A stretch of 64,000 nt of DNA. Source: Paenibacillus sp. 1011MAR3C5. GTDB taxonomy: Bacteria; Bacillota; Bacilli; Paenibacillales; Paenibacillaceae. How positions within the stretch are numbered: position 1 is the stretch's first letter; the number at the start of each line of letters is the position of its first letter. The position numbers were made by a program, and so were the translations under genes. Positions 18,453 to 27,513 of the stretch are shown piece by piece. The notes below the pieces were generated by a model. That model did no database searches. It was not told where the DNA came from and saw only the letters and a list, made by a program, of their open reading frames with translations. The DNA is taken from positions 310,001 to 374,000 of the forward strand of contig NZ_QZCF01000004.1 in NCBI RefSeq assembly GCF_003591485.1, in the 5' to 3' direction.

Positions 18453-19439
18453 ATGGCAGTATTAGTAACGGGAGGAGCAGGGTATATCGGCTCCCATACG
18501 GTCGCAGCGCTGCTCGAACGCGGAGAGGACATCGTAGTGCTCGATAATTTGCAGCAAGGGCATAAGGAGGCATTGCTTGGCGGCAAGCTCTACGTTGGCG
18601 ACTTGCGTGATGCAGAGGTGCTGGACAGAGTATTCACGGAAAACGAGATCGATGCCATTATTCATTTCGCCGCTAACTCTCTGGTCGGGGAGAGTATGAA
18701 GCTGCCGGGGAAATATTATCACAACAATGTGTACGGAACGTTATGCCTGCTGGAGAAGATGAATGAATACAACGTCAAAAAGATCGTATTCTCATCGACA
18801 GCAGCAACGTATGGCGAGCCGGAGCAAGTCCCGATTGACGAGTACGACCGGACATTGCCGACGAATGCTTACGGCGAGACCAAGCTGGCGATGGAGAAGA
18901 TGATGCAATGGTTCGATACGGCGCATGAGATCAAATCTATCTCCCTTCGTTACTTCAATGCCGCCGGGGCCCATGATAGCGGCAAGATTGGGGAGGACCA
19001 TAGGCCAGAGACGCATCTGGTGCCAATCGTACTGGAAGCAGCGCTCGGCAAGCGTCCGCATATCTCTGTCTTCGGCGACGATTACGATACACCGGATGGC
19101 ACATGCATCCGCGATTATATCCATGTAAGCGATCTGGCGGATGCCCATGTGCTGGCGGTCGACCGTCTGCGAACGGGCGCTGACAGCTCGGTCTATAATT
19201 TGGGCAACGGCCAAGGCTTTTCAGTAAAAGAAGTGATTGAAATTGCGCGTACGGTAACAGGGAAGGAAATTCCGGCGCTTATCGAGCCGCGTCGCGCGGG
19301 CGACCCTGCTGTATTGGTCGCATCGTCCGAGCGTGCACGCTCGGAACTGGGATGGGCGCCAAGCCGCAGCGAGCTGAAGCATATCATTACAAGCGCATGG
19401 AACTGGCATGCATCGCGCCCCAATGGCTACGAGGGCTAG
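18453..19439 (+). CDS. galE: UDP-glucose 4-epimerase
   Basis: A 328-residue extended short-chain dehydrogenase that interconverts UDP-galactose and UDP-glucose with bound NAD. It has the Rossmann motif VTGGAGYIGSHTV at the N terminus, the catalytic SSTAATYG and the YGETK Tyr-x-x-x-Lys pair, and the substrate-binding RYFNAAGA. The start follows ACGAGGAGATGGTGAA. It lies 36 bases after galK and 40 before galT in the same operon. Confidence 0.97.
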   Translation: MAVLVTGGAGYIGSHTVAALLERGEDIVVLDNLQQGHKEALLGGKLYVGDLRDAEVLDRVFTENEIDAIIHFAANSLVGESMKLPGKYYHNNVYGTLCLLEKMNEYNVKKIVFSSTAATYGEPEQVPIDEYDRTLPTNAYGETKLAMEKMMQWFDTAHEIKSISLRYFNAAGAHDSGKIGEDHRPETHLVPIVLEAALGKRPHISVFGDDYDTPDGTCIRDYIHVSDLADAHVLAVDRLRTGADSSVYNLGNGQGFSVKEVIEIARTVTGKEIPALIEPRRAGDPAVLVASSERARSELGWAPSRSELKHIITSAWNWHASRPNGYEG

Positions 19440-19479
19440 GAGGCATCTGACCGCACCTGCGTGAGAGGAGCTAGACAGC

Positions 19480-21069
19480 ATGAGTATCGCCACGCAAGCG
19501 GCGCCTTCTTCCGAAGAAGCGTTGCTGCTGATCGAACGATTATTGGCATTCGCAAGGCAACAGGAGTTGCTGCATGAGCTGGATGTACCCTATGGACGCA
19601 ACGCCCTGCTTGATTTGTTCGGCTTTGCCGAACCGTATGGGGGAGTGGTCCCCGCTGAGACGACGGATAATGTCTCCGAGCTGCTGGAACCGCTGCTTGA
19701 TTACGGCTGTTCAATCGGGTTGGTGCCGGCATACACGACGACGCAGCGGGATTTGCTGGATGCTCGGATTATGGGGCTGCTAATGCCAAGGCCGTCAGAA
19801 GCAGCGGCGAGCTTCCGTGAGCGGGCGGAGCGGGAAGGGCTGTCAAGTGCGACGGATGCCTTCTACCGGATGAACATTGCGAGCAATTATATACGTATGG
19901 ACCGGATCGCCAGCAACCTGTACTGGCAGCACGAAACTTCTTACGGGAACCTGGAGATGACGATCAATTTGTCAAAGCCGGAGAAGGACCCGCAAGAAAT
20001 CGCCAAGCTGAGATCGATGCCGCAGGGGCATTATCCGAGGTGCCTTCTATGTGCGGATAATGTAGGTTACGCCGGGCGAATCGATCATCCGGCAAGACAG
20101 AACCTGAGAGTCCTGCCGCTGCAGCTCGGAGGGGAAGACTGGTGTTTTCAATATTCTCCCTATGTCTATTACAATGAGCACAGCATCGTGCTGAAGGCGG
20201 CACATGAGCCGATGTCGATCTCTCCTGACACTTTTGTGAGGCTGCTTGATTTTGTAGAGCAATTCCCGCATTACTTTATCGGCTCCAACGCAGATCTGCC
20301 TATCGTGGGAGGTTCGATTCTAAGCCATGATCACTTCCAGGCCGGACGGCATGTATTCCCGATGGAAACCGCTAAGGTAGAGGCATATTTCACGGACGAC
20401 GGTAATCCTGGTGTATCGATCGGCATCGTGGAGTGGCCCATGTCAGTCATCCGCCTGAACGGAGCATCCCGGTCTGCGGTGCTGGAAGCGGCTAACCGGA
20501 TTCTGGATGCCTGGAGAGGCTACAGCGATGCGTCTGCGGAGGTGCTGGCATGGACGGAACGAGAGGGCGGCATACGAGAATCCCATAATACGGTTACGCC
20601 AATTGCGCGTCTTCGGGATAACGGGGAGTATGAGCTGGACCTGGTACTGCGCAACAATCGGACCAGCTCCGAGCACCCGGATGGCATCTTTCATCCTCAC
20701 CGGAGCCTGCATCACATCAAGAAGGAAAATATTGGACTTATTGAGGTTATGGGGCTGGCGGTGCTTCCGGGCAGGCTGAGCGAAGAGCTGAAAAGCTTGT
20801 CCTTATATCTGACGCCGGATGCTATTGAGTCTATTGATAAGCTCGGTCAGGCGGATCATCCGCTCCACAAGCATGGGGAGTGGCTGGCGTCGCTGGCGGA
20901 GAATCACGGTACTGCGAATTCAAATGCACAGGCATGGGCGATCATGCAGCACGAAACGGGGGAACGCTTTCTTGACGTGCTGACGGATGCGGGTGTATTC
21001 AAGCGAACGGAACGGGGCAGAGAGGCCTTTCATCAATTTCTTGCATCGGCAGGAGCAAGCCCAAAATGA
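19480..21069 (+). CDS. galT: UDP-glucose-hexose-1-phosphate uridylyltransferase (firmicute type)
   Basis: A 529-residue GalT of the long class II type found in Lactobacillales and Bacillales, not the short proteobacterial HIT-type. It transfers UMP between UDP-glucose and galactose-1-phosphate. Seen: the family's HYPRCLLCADNVGYAGR, GSILSHDHFQAGRH with the catalytic-type His residues, and the C-terminal DGIFHPHRSLHHIKKENIGLIEVMG. The start ATG follows GAGAGGAGCTAGACAGC. It is the last gene of the gal operon and is closed by a strong terminator. Confidence 0.95.
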   Translation: MSIATQAAPSSEEALLLIERLLAFARQQELLHELDVPYGRNALLDLFGFAEPYGGVVPAETTDNVSELLEPLLDYGCSIGLVPAYTTTQRDLLDARIMGLLMPRPSEAAASFRERAEREGLSSATDAFYRMNIASNYIRMDRIASNLYWQHETSYGNLEMTINLSKPEKDPQEIAKLRSMPQGHYPRCLLCADNVGYAGRIDHPARQNLRVLPLQLGGEDWCFQYSPYVYYNEHSIVLKAAHEPMSISPDTFVRLLDFVEQFPHYFIGSNADLPIVGGSILSHDHFQAGRHVFPMETAKVEAYFTDDGNPGVSIGIVEWPMSVIRLNGASRSAVLEAANRILDAWRGYSDASAEVLAWTEREGGIRESHNTVTPIARLRDNGEYELDLVLRNNRTSSEHPDGIFHPHRSLHHIKKENIGLIEVMGLAVLPGRLSEELKSLSLYLTPDAIESIDKLGQADHPLHKHGEWLASLAENHGTANSNAQAWAIMQHETGERFLDVLTDAGVFKRTERGREAFHQFLASAGASPK

Positions 21070-21075
21070 ATAGCG

Positions 21076-21119
21076 AACCTTCCTGAAAATCGACTATGCG
21101 ATGAACGGGAAGGTTTTTT
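21076..21119 (+). terminator. gal operon terminator
   Basis: AACCTTCC pairs with GGGAAGGTT, followed by six T and then a T-rich stretch. Confidence 0.8.
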
Positions 21120-21218
21120 GTTGTGTTTTTTCTTGCATTATGGTATTTTTTATATAATAAATATTGTTTTTAGAATTAATAATCTGAAATGAAGATAGAT
21201 CATATTGGAGGGATAGAA

Positions 21219-21677
21219 ATGCCAGAGAAAATGCTGCCGCTCGACGAATTTTTGCAGCTCAGCTCAGACGAGCAGGTGGAGAAGCTGAAGCGCTGGAAGA
21301 TGGATTATACACTTAAAGATATTAGGGAGGCTTGGAACTTCAAGCATTCCGCACAATATTACATGCTGTTGAAGAAGCTCAGAATCTACGAGCGTGTCGT
21401 GAATAAATCAGATAAGTTCTACCCTGCGCAAGAAAATTTGAACCAGCGCCCGGGCCATGCCGATGAACGCGGCTGGCGCGGCGGCAGCTATGGCGCGAAG
21501 CTTCCTTCCGATTCATTCGACTACCAGTTGAATACGACGCTGACCGGCCCTGAGCTGGCCGACAAGCTGGAGAGATTGGCGCACTTCCTGAAGGGCGAGC
21601 GCAAGGATATCTCTATCAAGCTGTCCATTGAAGCGGTGGATACGGAGAAGAACGAAGATACGGATGCACAGGAATAG
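21219..21677 (+). CDS. Conserved hypothetical protein
   Basis: A 152-residue soluble protein. The N-terminal 60 residues (LDEFLQLSSDEQVEKLKRWK, then TLKDIREAWNFKHSAQYYML) look like a helical bundle, possibly a helix-turn-helix-like unit. A Gly/Arg/Asn-rich linker follows, and then a C-terminal strand-helix segment with ELADKLERLAHFLKGERKD. No family was recognised. GGAGGGATAGAA precedes the ATG at 21219. It has its own downstream terminator and appears monocistronic. Confidence 0.72.
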   Translation: MPEKMLPLDEFLQLSSDEQVEKLKRWKMDYTLKDIREAWNFKHSAQYYMLLKKLRIYERVVNKSDKFYPAQENLNQRPGHADERGWRGGSYGAKLPSDSFDYQLNTTLTGPELADKLERLAHFLKGERKDISIKLSIEAVDTEKNEDTDAQE

Positions 21678-21693
21678 CAGTACGGGCATGAGA

Positions 21694-21732
21694 AAGAACC
21701 GGAATCGTCTTGAACGATCCCGGTTCTTTTTT
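21694..21732 (+). terminator. Terminator after the 152-residue hypothetical
   Basis: AAGAACCGG-ATCGT pairs with ACGAT-CCGGTTCTT, followed by T residues. Confidence 0.8.
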
Positions 21733-21796
21733 GTCGAATAATGATAATTAATGGTTCATAATGGCAGAATAAACGATATATTCCGGCCTATGAATC

Positions 21797-22027
21797 CTAT
21801 TGCTTTTTGCGCAGCTTGCCCAGCTCCGATACCAGTGCTTCGACTTCGCTAATGCTGAATCGATCCTTGCCGTTCACGACATCGTACAGGTCCTTTATAT
21901 CCTCGTATTGGTCTACGTTGAAATTGGAGGCTTGCATGGCTGCGCCCGATGCCATTCTTAGCTTGGTCTTAATGGCTTCGATCATAATTTCGACGTTTTC
22001 TTGGGTGTGCTGATCCAGGTTGCTCAT
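21797..22027 (-). CDS. UPF0435/DUF1128 family protein (YfkK-like)
   Basis: A 76-residue helical protein: QENVEIMIEAIKTKLRMASGAAM, then QYEDIKDLYDVVNGKDRFSISEVEALVSELGKL, which is the UPF0435 signature. The function is unknown and it is conserved in Bacillales. GGAAAGGGGCGTACCCT precedes the start. It is divergent from the yyaC gene. Confidence 0.87.
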   Translation of the reverse strand: MSNLDQHTQENVEIMIEAIKTKLRMASGAAMQASNFNVDQYEDIKDLYDVVNGKDRFSISEVEALVSELGKLRKKQ

Positions 22028-22175
22028 AGGGTACGCCCCTTTCCATGGGTATTGACTCTCGTCATTGTATCACGACTGGGGAGGAGATCGCCAACAAATT
22101 GAAGACAAGGGCAATATTCGGTACAATAAACGGTATTGGGAAAGAGTGCGGAAACGGGTGAAGAATCAAGTGCGG

Positions 22176-22781
22176 ATGATGGAACAGTCAACAGGAAGCG
22201 ACGCAGCGAGGGGATCGCGGTCGAGAATGAAGCGCAAGGAAGCGGAGACCGATATACAGGCAGCATGGGATGCAGCTGGATTAGCGGAGTTTCTTGCTAT
22301 GGTCGCAAGGAAGGAGCCCGATCCGGACCGGATCATGTTCATCTGTATTGGAAGCGACCGGTCAACCGGAGATGCCTTCGGTCCGCTGCTCGGCATGCTG
22401 CTGAAGGAGCAAGGCTGGAAGCATGTGATCGGCACATTGGAGGAACCTTGCGATGCACACGCGGTAGAGTCGGCTGTAAGCCGAGCGGCGGTCCTGCAAG
22501 ACAGCGGCAGGCTGACGGTGATTGCAGTTGACGCTTGCCTCGGCAAGCCGCAATCGGTAGGAGGCTTTATCACCCGGGAGGGACCGTTGCAGCCGGGAGC
22601 GGCAACGGGACGAAGGCTCCCGGCTGTCGGTGATTACAGTATAGCCGGTGTCGTTAATTTGAACGGGGTGAAGGCGTACGGCATGCTGCAAACAACATCG
22701 CTGCATCTGGTAATGGATATGGCGAAGCAAGCGGCGGCGGCGATACGGGAGGCCTGGTTGGCGAAAGGGAATAACGGGTAG
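22176..22781 (+). CDS. yyaC: Spore protease YyaC
   Basis: A 201-residue protein with the GPR-like/hydrogenase-maturation-like protease core: IMFICIGSDRSTGDAFGPLLGMLL with the metal-type Asp residues, GTLEEPCDAHAV, VIAVDACLG and DYSIAGVVNLNG. It is related to the endopeptidase that degrades small acid-soluble spore proteins. The frame is open to 22065. The start is uncertain: Met at 22176 (tandem ATG) or Met at 22227, which follows GAGGGGATC at a long distance. The whole conserved core lies after 22227. Confidence 0.85.
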   Translation: MMEQSTGSDAARGSRSRMKRKEAETDIQAAWDAAGLAEFLAMVARKEPDPDRIMFICIGSDRSTGDAFGPLLGMLLKEQGWKHVIGTLEEPCDAHAVESAVSRAAVLQDSGRLTVIAVDACLGKPQSVGGFITREGPLQPGAATGRRLPAVGDYSIAGVVNLNGVKAYGMLQTTSLHLVMDMAKQAAAAIREAWLAKGNNG

Positions 22782-22811
22782 TGGGGTTCATACCGATAAG
22801 GAGGCTTGATT

Positions 22812-23663
22812 ATGATGGAACAGAATGAAAAAGCAGACGACATCAGCCAATCGATTACGCTGGATGCCGTAGTGGTGGAGAGCGGCGTCAAGCTGGCTTA
22901 TTATGACTCCAAGGAATCGCATGGACTCGATACGGCGCTGGTCTTGCTGCATGGCTATTGCGGCAGCTCCGCCTATTGGGAGAAGATAGTGGACGAGCTC
23001 GCGGCATCTATCCGGGTAGTTGCACCTGACGCGAGGGGGCATGGACGGAGCTCCGCCCCGGAGGACGAGATATACGGGATGGAGCTGTTCGCGGATGATC
23101 TGGCCGGCCTGCTGGATTCGCTGTCCATTCGCCGAGCTATCGTGCTGGGCCATTCCTTGGGCGGCTATATTGCGCTGGCATTCGCAGAACGGTATGCCGA
23201 CAGGCTGTCTGCATTTGGGCTTGTTCATTCCACTCCGCTGCCGGATAGCGAGGCTGCTCGCGCCAATCGAGACAAGGCGGTCGCTTCGCTTCAGGAGAGC
23301 GGCGTAGCGGCGTTCGTGGACGGCCTGATCCCGAAGCTGTTCGCGAAGGATCGGCTGGAGGGTATGGGGCCGGAGGTAGCCTGGTGCAAGGAGATTGGTT
23401 ATGCGACCGCGCAGAACGGTGCTATAGCAACCGCCAGGGGGATGAAGGCAAGAAGGGATCGCAGCGAGGTGATCAGCGGCTCATCGCTTCCGGTCTTGCT
23501 GGTGGCAGGCGTCCAAGACGGAGTGATTCCAATAGAGAGTACGTTTTCTGCCGTTAACGAAGAAACCAGGAAGGTCGAGCTGGAGCAGGCGGGGCATATG
23601 AGCATGATGGAATGCGCGCCACAGCTTGCGGAAGAGATTGCTTCTTTCGTAAGGTCGATTTAG
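22812..23663 (+). CDS. Alpha/beta fold hydrolase
   Basis: A 283-residue alpha/beta hydrolase: oxyanion HGYCGSSAYWE, DARGHGRS, the nucleophile elbow GHSLGGYIAL, an Asp in VQDGVIPIES and a final His in AGHMSMME, giving a complete Ser-Asp-His triad. It resembles 3-oxoadipate enol-lactonase and general esterases; the substrate is unknown. AAGGAGGCTTGATT precedes the ATG at 22812. It lies 30 bases after yyaC on the same strand. Confidence 0.88.
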   Translation: MMEQNEKADDISQSITLDAVVVESGVKLAYYDSKESHGLDTALVLLHGYCGSSAYWEKIVDELAASIRVVAPDARGHGRSSAPEDEIYGMELFADDLAGLLDSLSIRRAIVLGHSLGGYIALAFAERYADRLSAFGLVHSTPLPDSEAARANRDKAVASLQESGVAAFVDGLIPKLFAKDRLEGMGPEVAWCKEIGYATAQNGAIATARGMKARRDRSEVISGSSLPVLLVAGVQDGVIPIESTFSAVNEETRKVELEQAGHMSMMECAPQLAEEIASFVRSI

Positions 23664-23694
23664 GAATAAGGAATGGCGAGGGGGGACGCGGCCG

Positions 23695-24378
23695 ATGTTC
23701 CAACGCGATTATTTTATGAGAATGATTAGCCAGATGACGGAAGCGTTAGGGCAAGTGCTTGGCTTGCGCAAGCAGATGAAGCAGGAGGAAGCGCTGCTTG
23801 TGCTGGACGATCTCTTGGACAAGCACTTTCGGCTTAGCAGCAAGCTGATCCGGTCGTTGTCCGATGAGGATCTGATCAAAGTCATGACGACTAACGGGGT
23901 GGCCGATACCGACCATCTTCAGGCGATTGCCGTTCTGATGAAGCAAGAGGGGCTGCTTCACGGGGAGCTCGGACGGGAGACGGAGTGCTACGGGATGTAT
24001 GTGCGTTCACTCCGGCTCTTCGTGCGATTATCTCTGATGGGAGCGGAGCCAACGATTGTAGAGCCCAGAGAGCAAATAAACGAGCTGCTCAGTTTGCTCA
24101 GCGCGTATGAGCTGCCTGATTCCGCGAAGCGTCTGCTGATGGAATGGCATGAGGCGGAAGGGCGTTACGATCAAACCGAAAATATGATGTATGAGCTGCT
24201 GGAGACGAGCGCGATGTCGCCGGAGGAAGCCTCCGAGACGTACCGCAGGCTGCTGGAGCAAAGTGACGAGGCGCTTACGGCGGGGGGACTTCCGAGAGAA
24301 GAGATCCGCCAAGGCATGGCCGATCTGCAATCGGCATGGAAAGCACGAGGCAACGAGGGAGTGACCAATCAAGCATGA
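23695..24378 (+). CDS. Helical-repeat protein (DUF6483-like)
   Basis: A 227-residue, almost entirely helical protein (FQRDYFMRMISQMTEALGQ to GMADLQSAWKARG) with TPR-like amphipathic helices and a helix of alternating charge. Assignment to DUF6483 is tentative. No catalytic motif is visible. GAGGGGGGACGCGGCCG precedes the ATG. Its stop codon overlaps the start of the next gene (ATGA), which indicates translational coupling with the methyltransferase. Confidence 0.7.
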   Translation: MFQRDYFMRMISQMTEALGQVLGLRKQMKQEEALLVLDDLLDKHFRLSSKLIRSLSDEDLIKVMTTNGVADTDHLQAIAVLMKQEGLLHGELGRETECYGMYVRSLRLFVRLSLMGAEPTIVEPREQINELLSLLSAYELPDSAKRLLMEWHEAEGRYDQTENMMYELLETSAMSPEEASETYRRLLEQSDEALTAGGLPREEIRQGMADLQSAWKARGNEGVTNQA

Positions 24379-25580
24379 CGGAACAATGGCAACAGGATAT
24401 AGAGAGCTGGATCAGGAATGGGCAATTGCTGCAAGCGACGCTTAGCTCGCCGCGCGGAGGCGGCGAAGCGACGGCTCCAAGGACGGTCGTAAGGCCTGTG
24501 CAGCTGAAGGAAGGGCTGCGTTACCAGTTCGAGTCTCATTATACGAATAAAGTGCTGCATCACAATTTGGACGAGGATGAGACGGTATCGCGATTGCTTG
24601 AGATTGTCGGTCCCCTGTACCGGCAGGGATTGATGAAGACGCCGGAGGCGGACGTCCAGCTTCTGTTCAGCAAGAAGGGCAAAGCGACCGTGCGAAGGAC
24701 GGCAGTGAGCGGAAGAGACAAGCCTGCCGCGCTGGAGCATAACCGGAAGAAGCAGCGTATCCTGGAGGAAGGCAAGCCGGCTCCTTTCTTGGTAGAGCTG
24801 GGCATTATGACCGAGGACGGCCGAGTACATGCGAAGAAGCAGGATAAGTACCGCCAGATCAACCGATTCCTGGAGATGGTCACGGATGTGCTGGACGCGC
24901 TTCCGCGCGATCGCCAGCTTAAAATTGTCGACTTCGGCTGCGGCAAGTCGTATCTGACGTTCGCTTTGTACCATCTGCTTGCCATAGAGCAAGGACGTGA
25001 TATCTCTGTGATCGGGCTCGATCTGAAGGAAGACGTGATCGCCTTCTGCACCAGTCTTGCCGATAAGCTTGGGTATGACAACTTAAAATTTCTTGTTGGG
25101 GATATTGCCGAATATGAAGGTCTTGAAGCGGCTGATATGGTTGTGACCCTGCATGCATGCGATACGGCAACAGATGCGGCTTTGGCCAAGGCGGTAGGCT
25201 GGGGGGCTTCCGTTATCATGTCTGTGCCGTGCTGCCAGCATGAGCTCTTCCGGCAAGTAGAGAGCGACGTAATGGCTCCGCTGCTGTCACAGGGCCTGCT
25301 GAAGGAGCGGTTCTCCGCTCTCGCAACCGATGCCGTCAGGGGGAATCTGCTGGAGGTGCTCGGCTACAAGGTGAGTATGCTGGAATTTGTGGATCCTGAG
25401 CATACCCCCAAAAATCTGCTTATCCGTGCTGTAGCGACTCCGCACAAAGAACTATCTCTCGCCAAGTGGAAGCAATATGAAAGTTTCAGAGACTTTCTAC
25501 ATCTGTCTCCAGCACTAGAGAGCATGTTGACCCAACATTGGCCGGACGCAGAAAAGAATTCCGTAAAAACTACGAAATAG
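24375..25580 (+). CDS. SAM-dependent methyltransferase (Methyltransf_32/METTL25-like)
   Basis: A 401-residue protein. After a variable N-terminal region (about residues 1-165) comes a class I methyltransferase domain with SAM-binding VDFGCGKSYLTFALYHLL, GLDLKEDVI, and the family-specific VTLHACDTATDAAL and SVPCCQHEL, which are conserved in the METTL25/GSTCD-like Methyltransf_32 family. Relatives are proposed to modify rRNA or tRNA; the target here is unknown. The ATG overlaps the previous stop codon, and in-frame codons up to 24336 were rejected because of this coupling. Confidence 0.83.
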   Translation: MTEQWQQDIESWIRNGQLLQATLSSPRGGGEATAPRTVVRPVQLKEGLRYQFESHYTNKVLHHNLDEDETVSRLLEIVGPLYRQGLMKTPEADVQLLFSKKGKATVRRTAVSGRDKPAALEHNRKKQRILEEGKPAPFLVELGIMTEDGRVHAKKQDKYRQINRFLEMVTDVLDALPRDRQLKIVDFGCGKSYLTFALYHLLAIEQGRDISVIGLDLKEDVIAFCTSLADKLGYDNLKFLVGDIAEYEGLEAADMVVTLHACDTATDAALAKAVGWGASVIMSVPCCQHELFRQVESDVMAPLLSQGLLKERFSALATDAVRGNLLEVLGYKVSMLEFVDPEHTPKNLLIRAVATPHKELSLAKWKQYESFRDFLHLSPALESMLTQHWPDAEKNSVKTTK

Positions 25581-25584
25581 CCAA

Positions 25585-25613
25585 TTGTCGATAGGATTAA
25601 CATTTGCTACAAT
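25585..25613 (+). promoter_or_regulatory. Sigma-A promoter of the diguanylate cyclase gene
   Basis: TTGTCG, 17-base spacer, TACAAT, located just after the stop of the methyltransferase gene. Confidence 0.6.
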
Positions 25614-25650
25614 GGAAGAAGATGGCTACCAAATGAATGGGTGAACCGTA

Positions 25651-27339
25651 TTGGAATGGATGATTTGGTTAGATTTTAGTACGTTTGCGGTGCTGCTGGG
25701 CCTGTTTTTATATTTATTCTCCTCGAGCTCAGTCACGGTTCTGCACCGAATCTATCTTTTCTTGCATATCGTCTTCATGCTATGGCCTTTGTTTCAATTT
25801 GCCTCGCAGACGACGACGATGGTCAGTTATAGGCTTTTTTACCTATCCGCGTCTTATATAGGCCTTTCGTTGCTTGGTATTGGCTGGTTTACTTTTATTC
25901 TCTTTTTGACAGGACAGTACTACATCATTCGGAAGAGTCGCTTGCTTCTGCTATCGATACCGGCACTTGTGTCGGTTATTGTCGTTATATGGAATCCGGA
26001 CGGCGGATTTCTAGACATTAACCAATCTGTGGAACCGCTTAAACAGCTTCAGCACGGCTCGCTTTATTGGGTCATGATTATTCAGCTCGTGCTGTATTTA
26101 TCGGTATCTCTTGTTATTCTGTTGTACAAGCTTGGAAGAAGAGACGATTCCGTCCGTCAGCGCAAGATGGTAAGAACCGCACTGAACAGCGTGTTCGTGC
26201 TGTCGTTCTTCTCCATTACCGATTTCTTCGTCAATGTGGCTTATATTGATTATTTCGCGCGCTACATTCCGCTTATTTCTGTAGGGATGACCGTAACCGC
26301 TATCTATATTGTTCATGCCATCAGCCGAAACAAGGTGTTTGATATCATTCAGATCGTCCAGAAGGACGTCATGAATACGATGTCTATGGGCATTATTGTC
26401 ATGGATGAGAATGACACGATTATTGAGGTCAATAAGGTGATCAAACCGATTCTGCGTATTCGTATTGGGGACAGCTTCAATCCCGATGCGCTTGCGTCGC
26501 AGTTCAAGAGCGATACCGCCCGGCAGCTGCATGCTTTTTTCGAAGCGCAGCGGATGCGGCCGATGGAGCGGCTGGAAATCGAGCTCTCGCTCGATATGAA
26601 CGATATTCGCCACGTCATTGTTCAATCGGCGCCGATTCTGAACCAGAAGAAACGTATTGTAGGACGCGTGCTTACCTTCCATGATGTGACGGAGCTGCGC
26701 ATGCTGGTCGAGGAGACGAATACGCAGAACGAGCTGCTTCAGGAGAGGAACCGCGAGCTTCTGATTATGCAGGACGAACTGTATCAGGCGAATCGGAAGC
26801 TTGAGCATATGGCGATAACGGATGGTCTCACCGGCTGCTACAATCGGAGATATCTGCTGCAGCAGCTTGAAGGCGAGGTCGTCAACAATATCCGTTACGG
26901 CATTCCGTTTTCGATATTCATCTTCGATTTGGATTATTTCAAAACGATTAATGACCGGTACGGCCATCTGATCGGCGATGAGGTGCTCTGCAGTACGGTC
27001 GATGCGGTACGAAGCGCCTTGCGGCTGACTGACGTGCTGGCCCGGTTCGGAGGCGAGGAATTCACCGTCTATCTTCCGCATACGAACCGGGAGCAGGCGG
27101 ATGTCATTGCTGAGCAGGTAAAGTCCGCAGTAGAGAAGAACCTGGTGACAACCGGTATGGGCGATGGATCGATTGCCGTTACCATCAGTATGGGCGTAAT
27201 TTCGATAGAACAGTTCGATTCTTCGGATTTGGACAATCCGAAGGCCTTCCTCCGCGAACTGATGACTCAAGCCGATGCTGCCCTATATGAAGCGAAGTAC
27301 AACGGACGCAACCGTATCGTAAAGCGCAAATTAGCTTAA
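25651..27339 (+). CDS. Membrane diguanylate cyclase (7TM-PAS-GGDEF)
   Basis: A 562-residue protein. The N-terminal 230 residues hold seven hydrophobic segments of the histidine-kinase-N (7TM) type. Then come a PAS-like domain (about 240-370), a coiled coil (about 370-395) and a GGDEF domain. The catalytic motif is GGEEF (467-471), and an inhibitory I-site R-x-x-D (R458-D461) lies five residues upstream, so active, product-inhibited c-di-GMP synthesis is expected. The start is TTG 25651 with GGTGA upstream; in-frame ATG 25660 is an alternative. It has its own promoter and terminator and precedes an HD-GYP gene. Confidence 0.93.
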   Translation: MEWMIWLDFSTFAVLLGLFLYLFSSSSVTVLHRIYLFLHIVFMLWPLFQFASQTTTMVSYRLFYLSASYIGLSLLGIGWFTFILFLTGQYYIIRKSRLLLLSIPALVSVIVVIWNPDGGFLDINQSVEPLKQLQHGSLYWVMIIQLVLYLSVSLVILLYKLGRRDDSVRQRKMVRTALNSVFVLSFFSITDFFVNVAYIDYFARYIPLISVGMTVTAIYIVHAISRNKVFDIIQIVQKDVMNTMSMGIIVMDENDTIIEVNKVIKPILRIRIGDSFNPDALASQFKSDTARQLHAFFEAQRMRPMERLEIELSLDMNDIRHVIVQSAPILNQKKRIVGRVLTFHDVTELRMLVEETNTQNELLQERNRELLIMQDELYQANRKLEHMAITDGLTGCYNRRYLLQQLEGEVVNNIRYGIPFSIFIFDLDYFKTINDRYGHLIGDEVLCSTVDAVRSALRLTDVLARFGGEEFTVYLPHTNREQADVIAEQVKSAVEKNLVTTGMGDGSIAVTISMGVISIEQFDSSDLDNPKAFLRELMTQADAALYEAKYNGRNRIVKRKLA

Positions 27340-27340
27340 A

Positions 27341-27367
27341 GTCCCGACACGATGTACGGGATTTTTT
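27341..27367 (+). terminator. Terminator after the diguanylate cyclase
   Basis: TCCCG pairs with CGGGA, followed by six T. Confidence 0.6.
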
Positions 27368-27513
27368 GCGTAACAGAAGGCGTTTAGGCCGGGGTAAAAA
27401 TTTACCATTTCATAGTTACCTGCTCCTTACATAGTAAGAAAGGTCACAGTCTGTTAATATAGTTTTATCTGGCTCCATGTGCAAAGTTTTGTTTAAAAGG
27501 CGGGAACAAATCA

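Noticed and set aside
26098-27270. A 390-codon minus-strand frame inside the diguanylate cyclase gene
   Set aside because: The product is unrecognisable and His/Arg-rich, while the plus strand carries a complete GGDEF protein.
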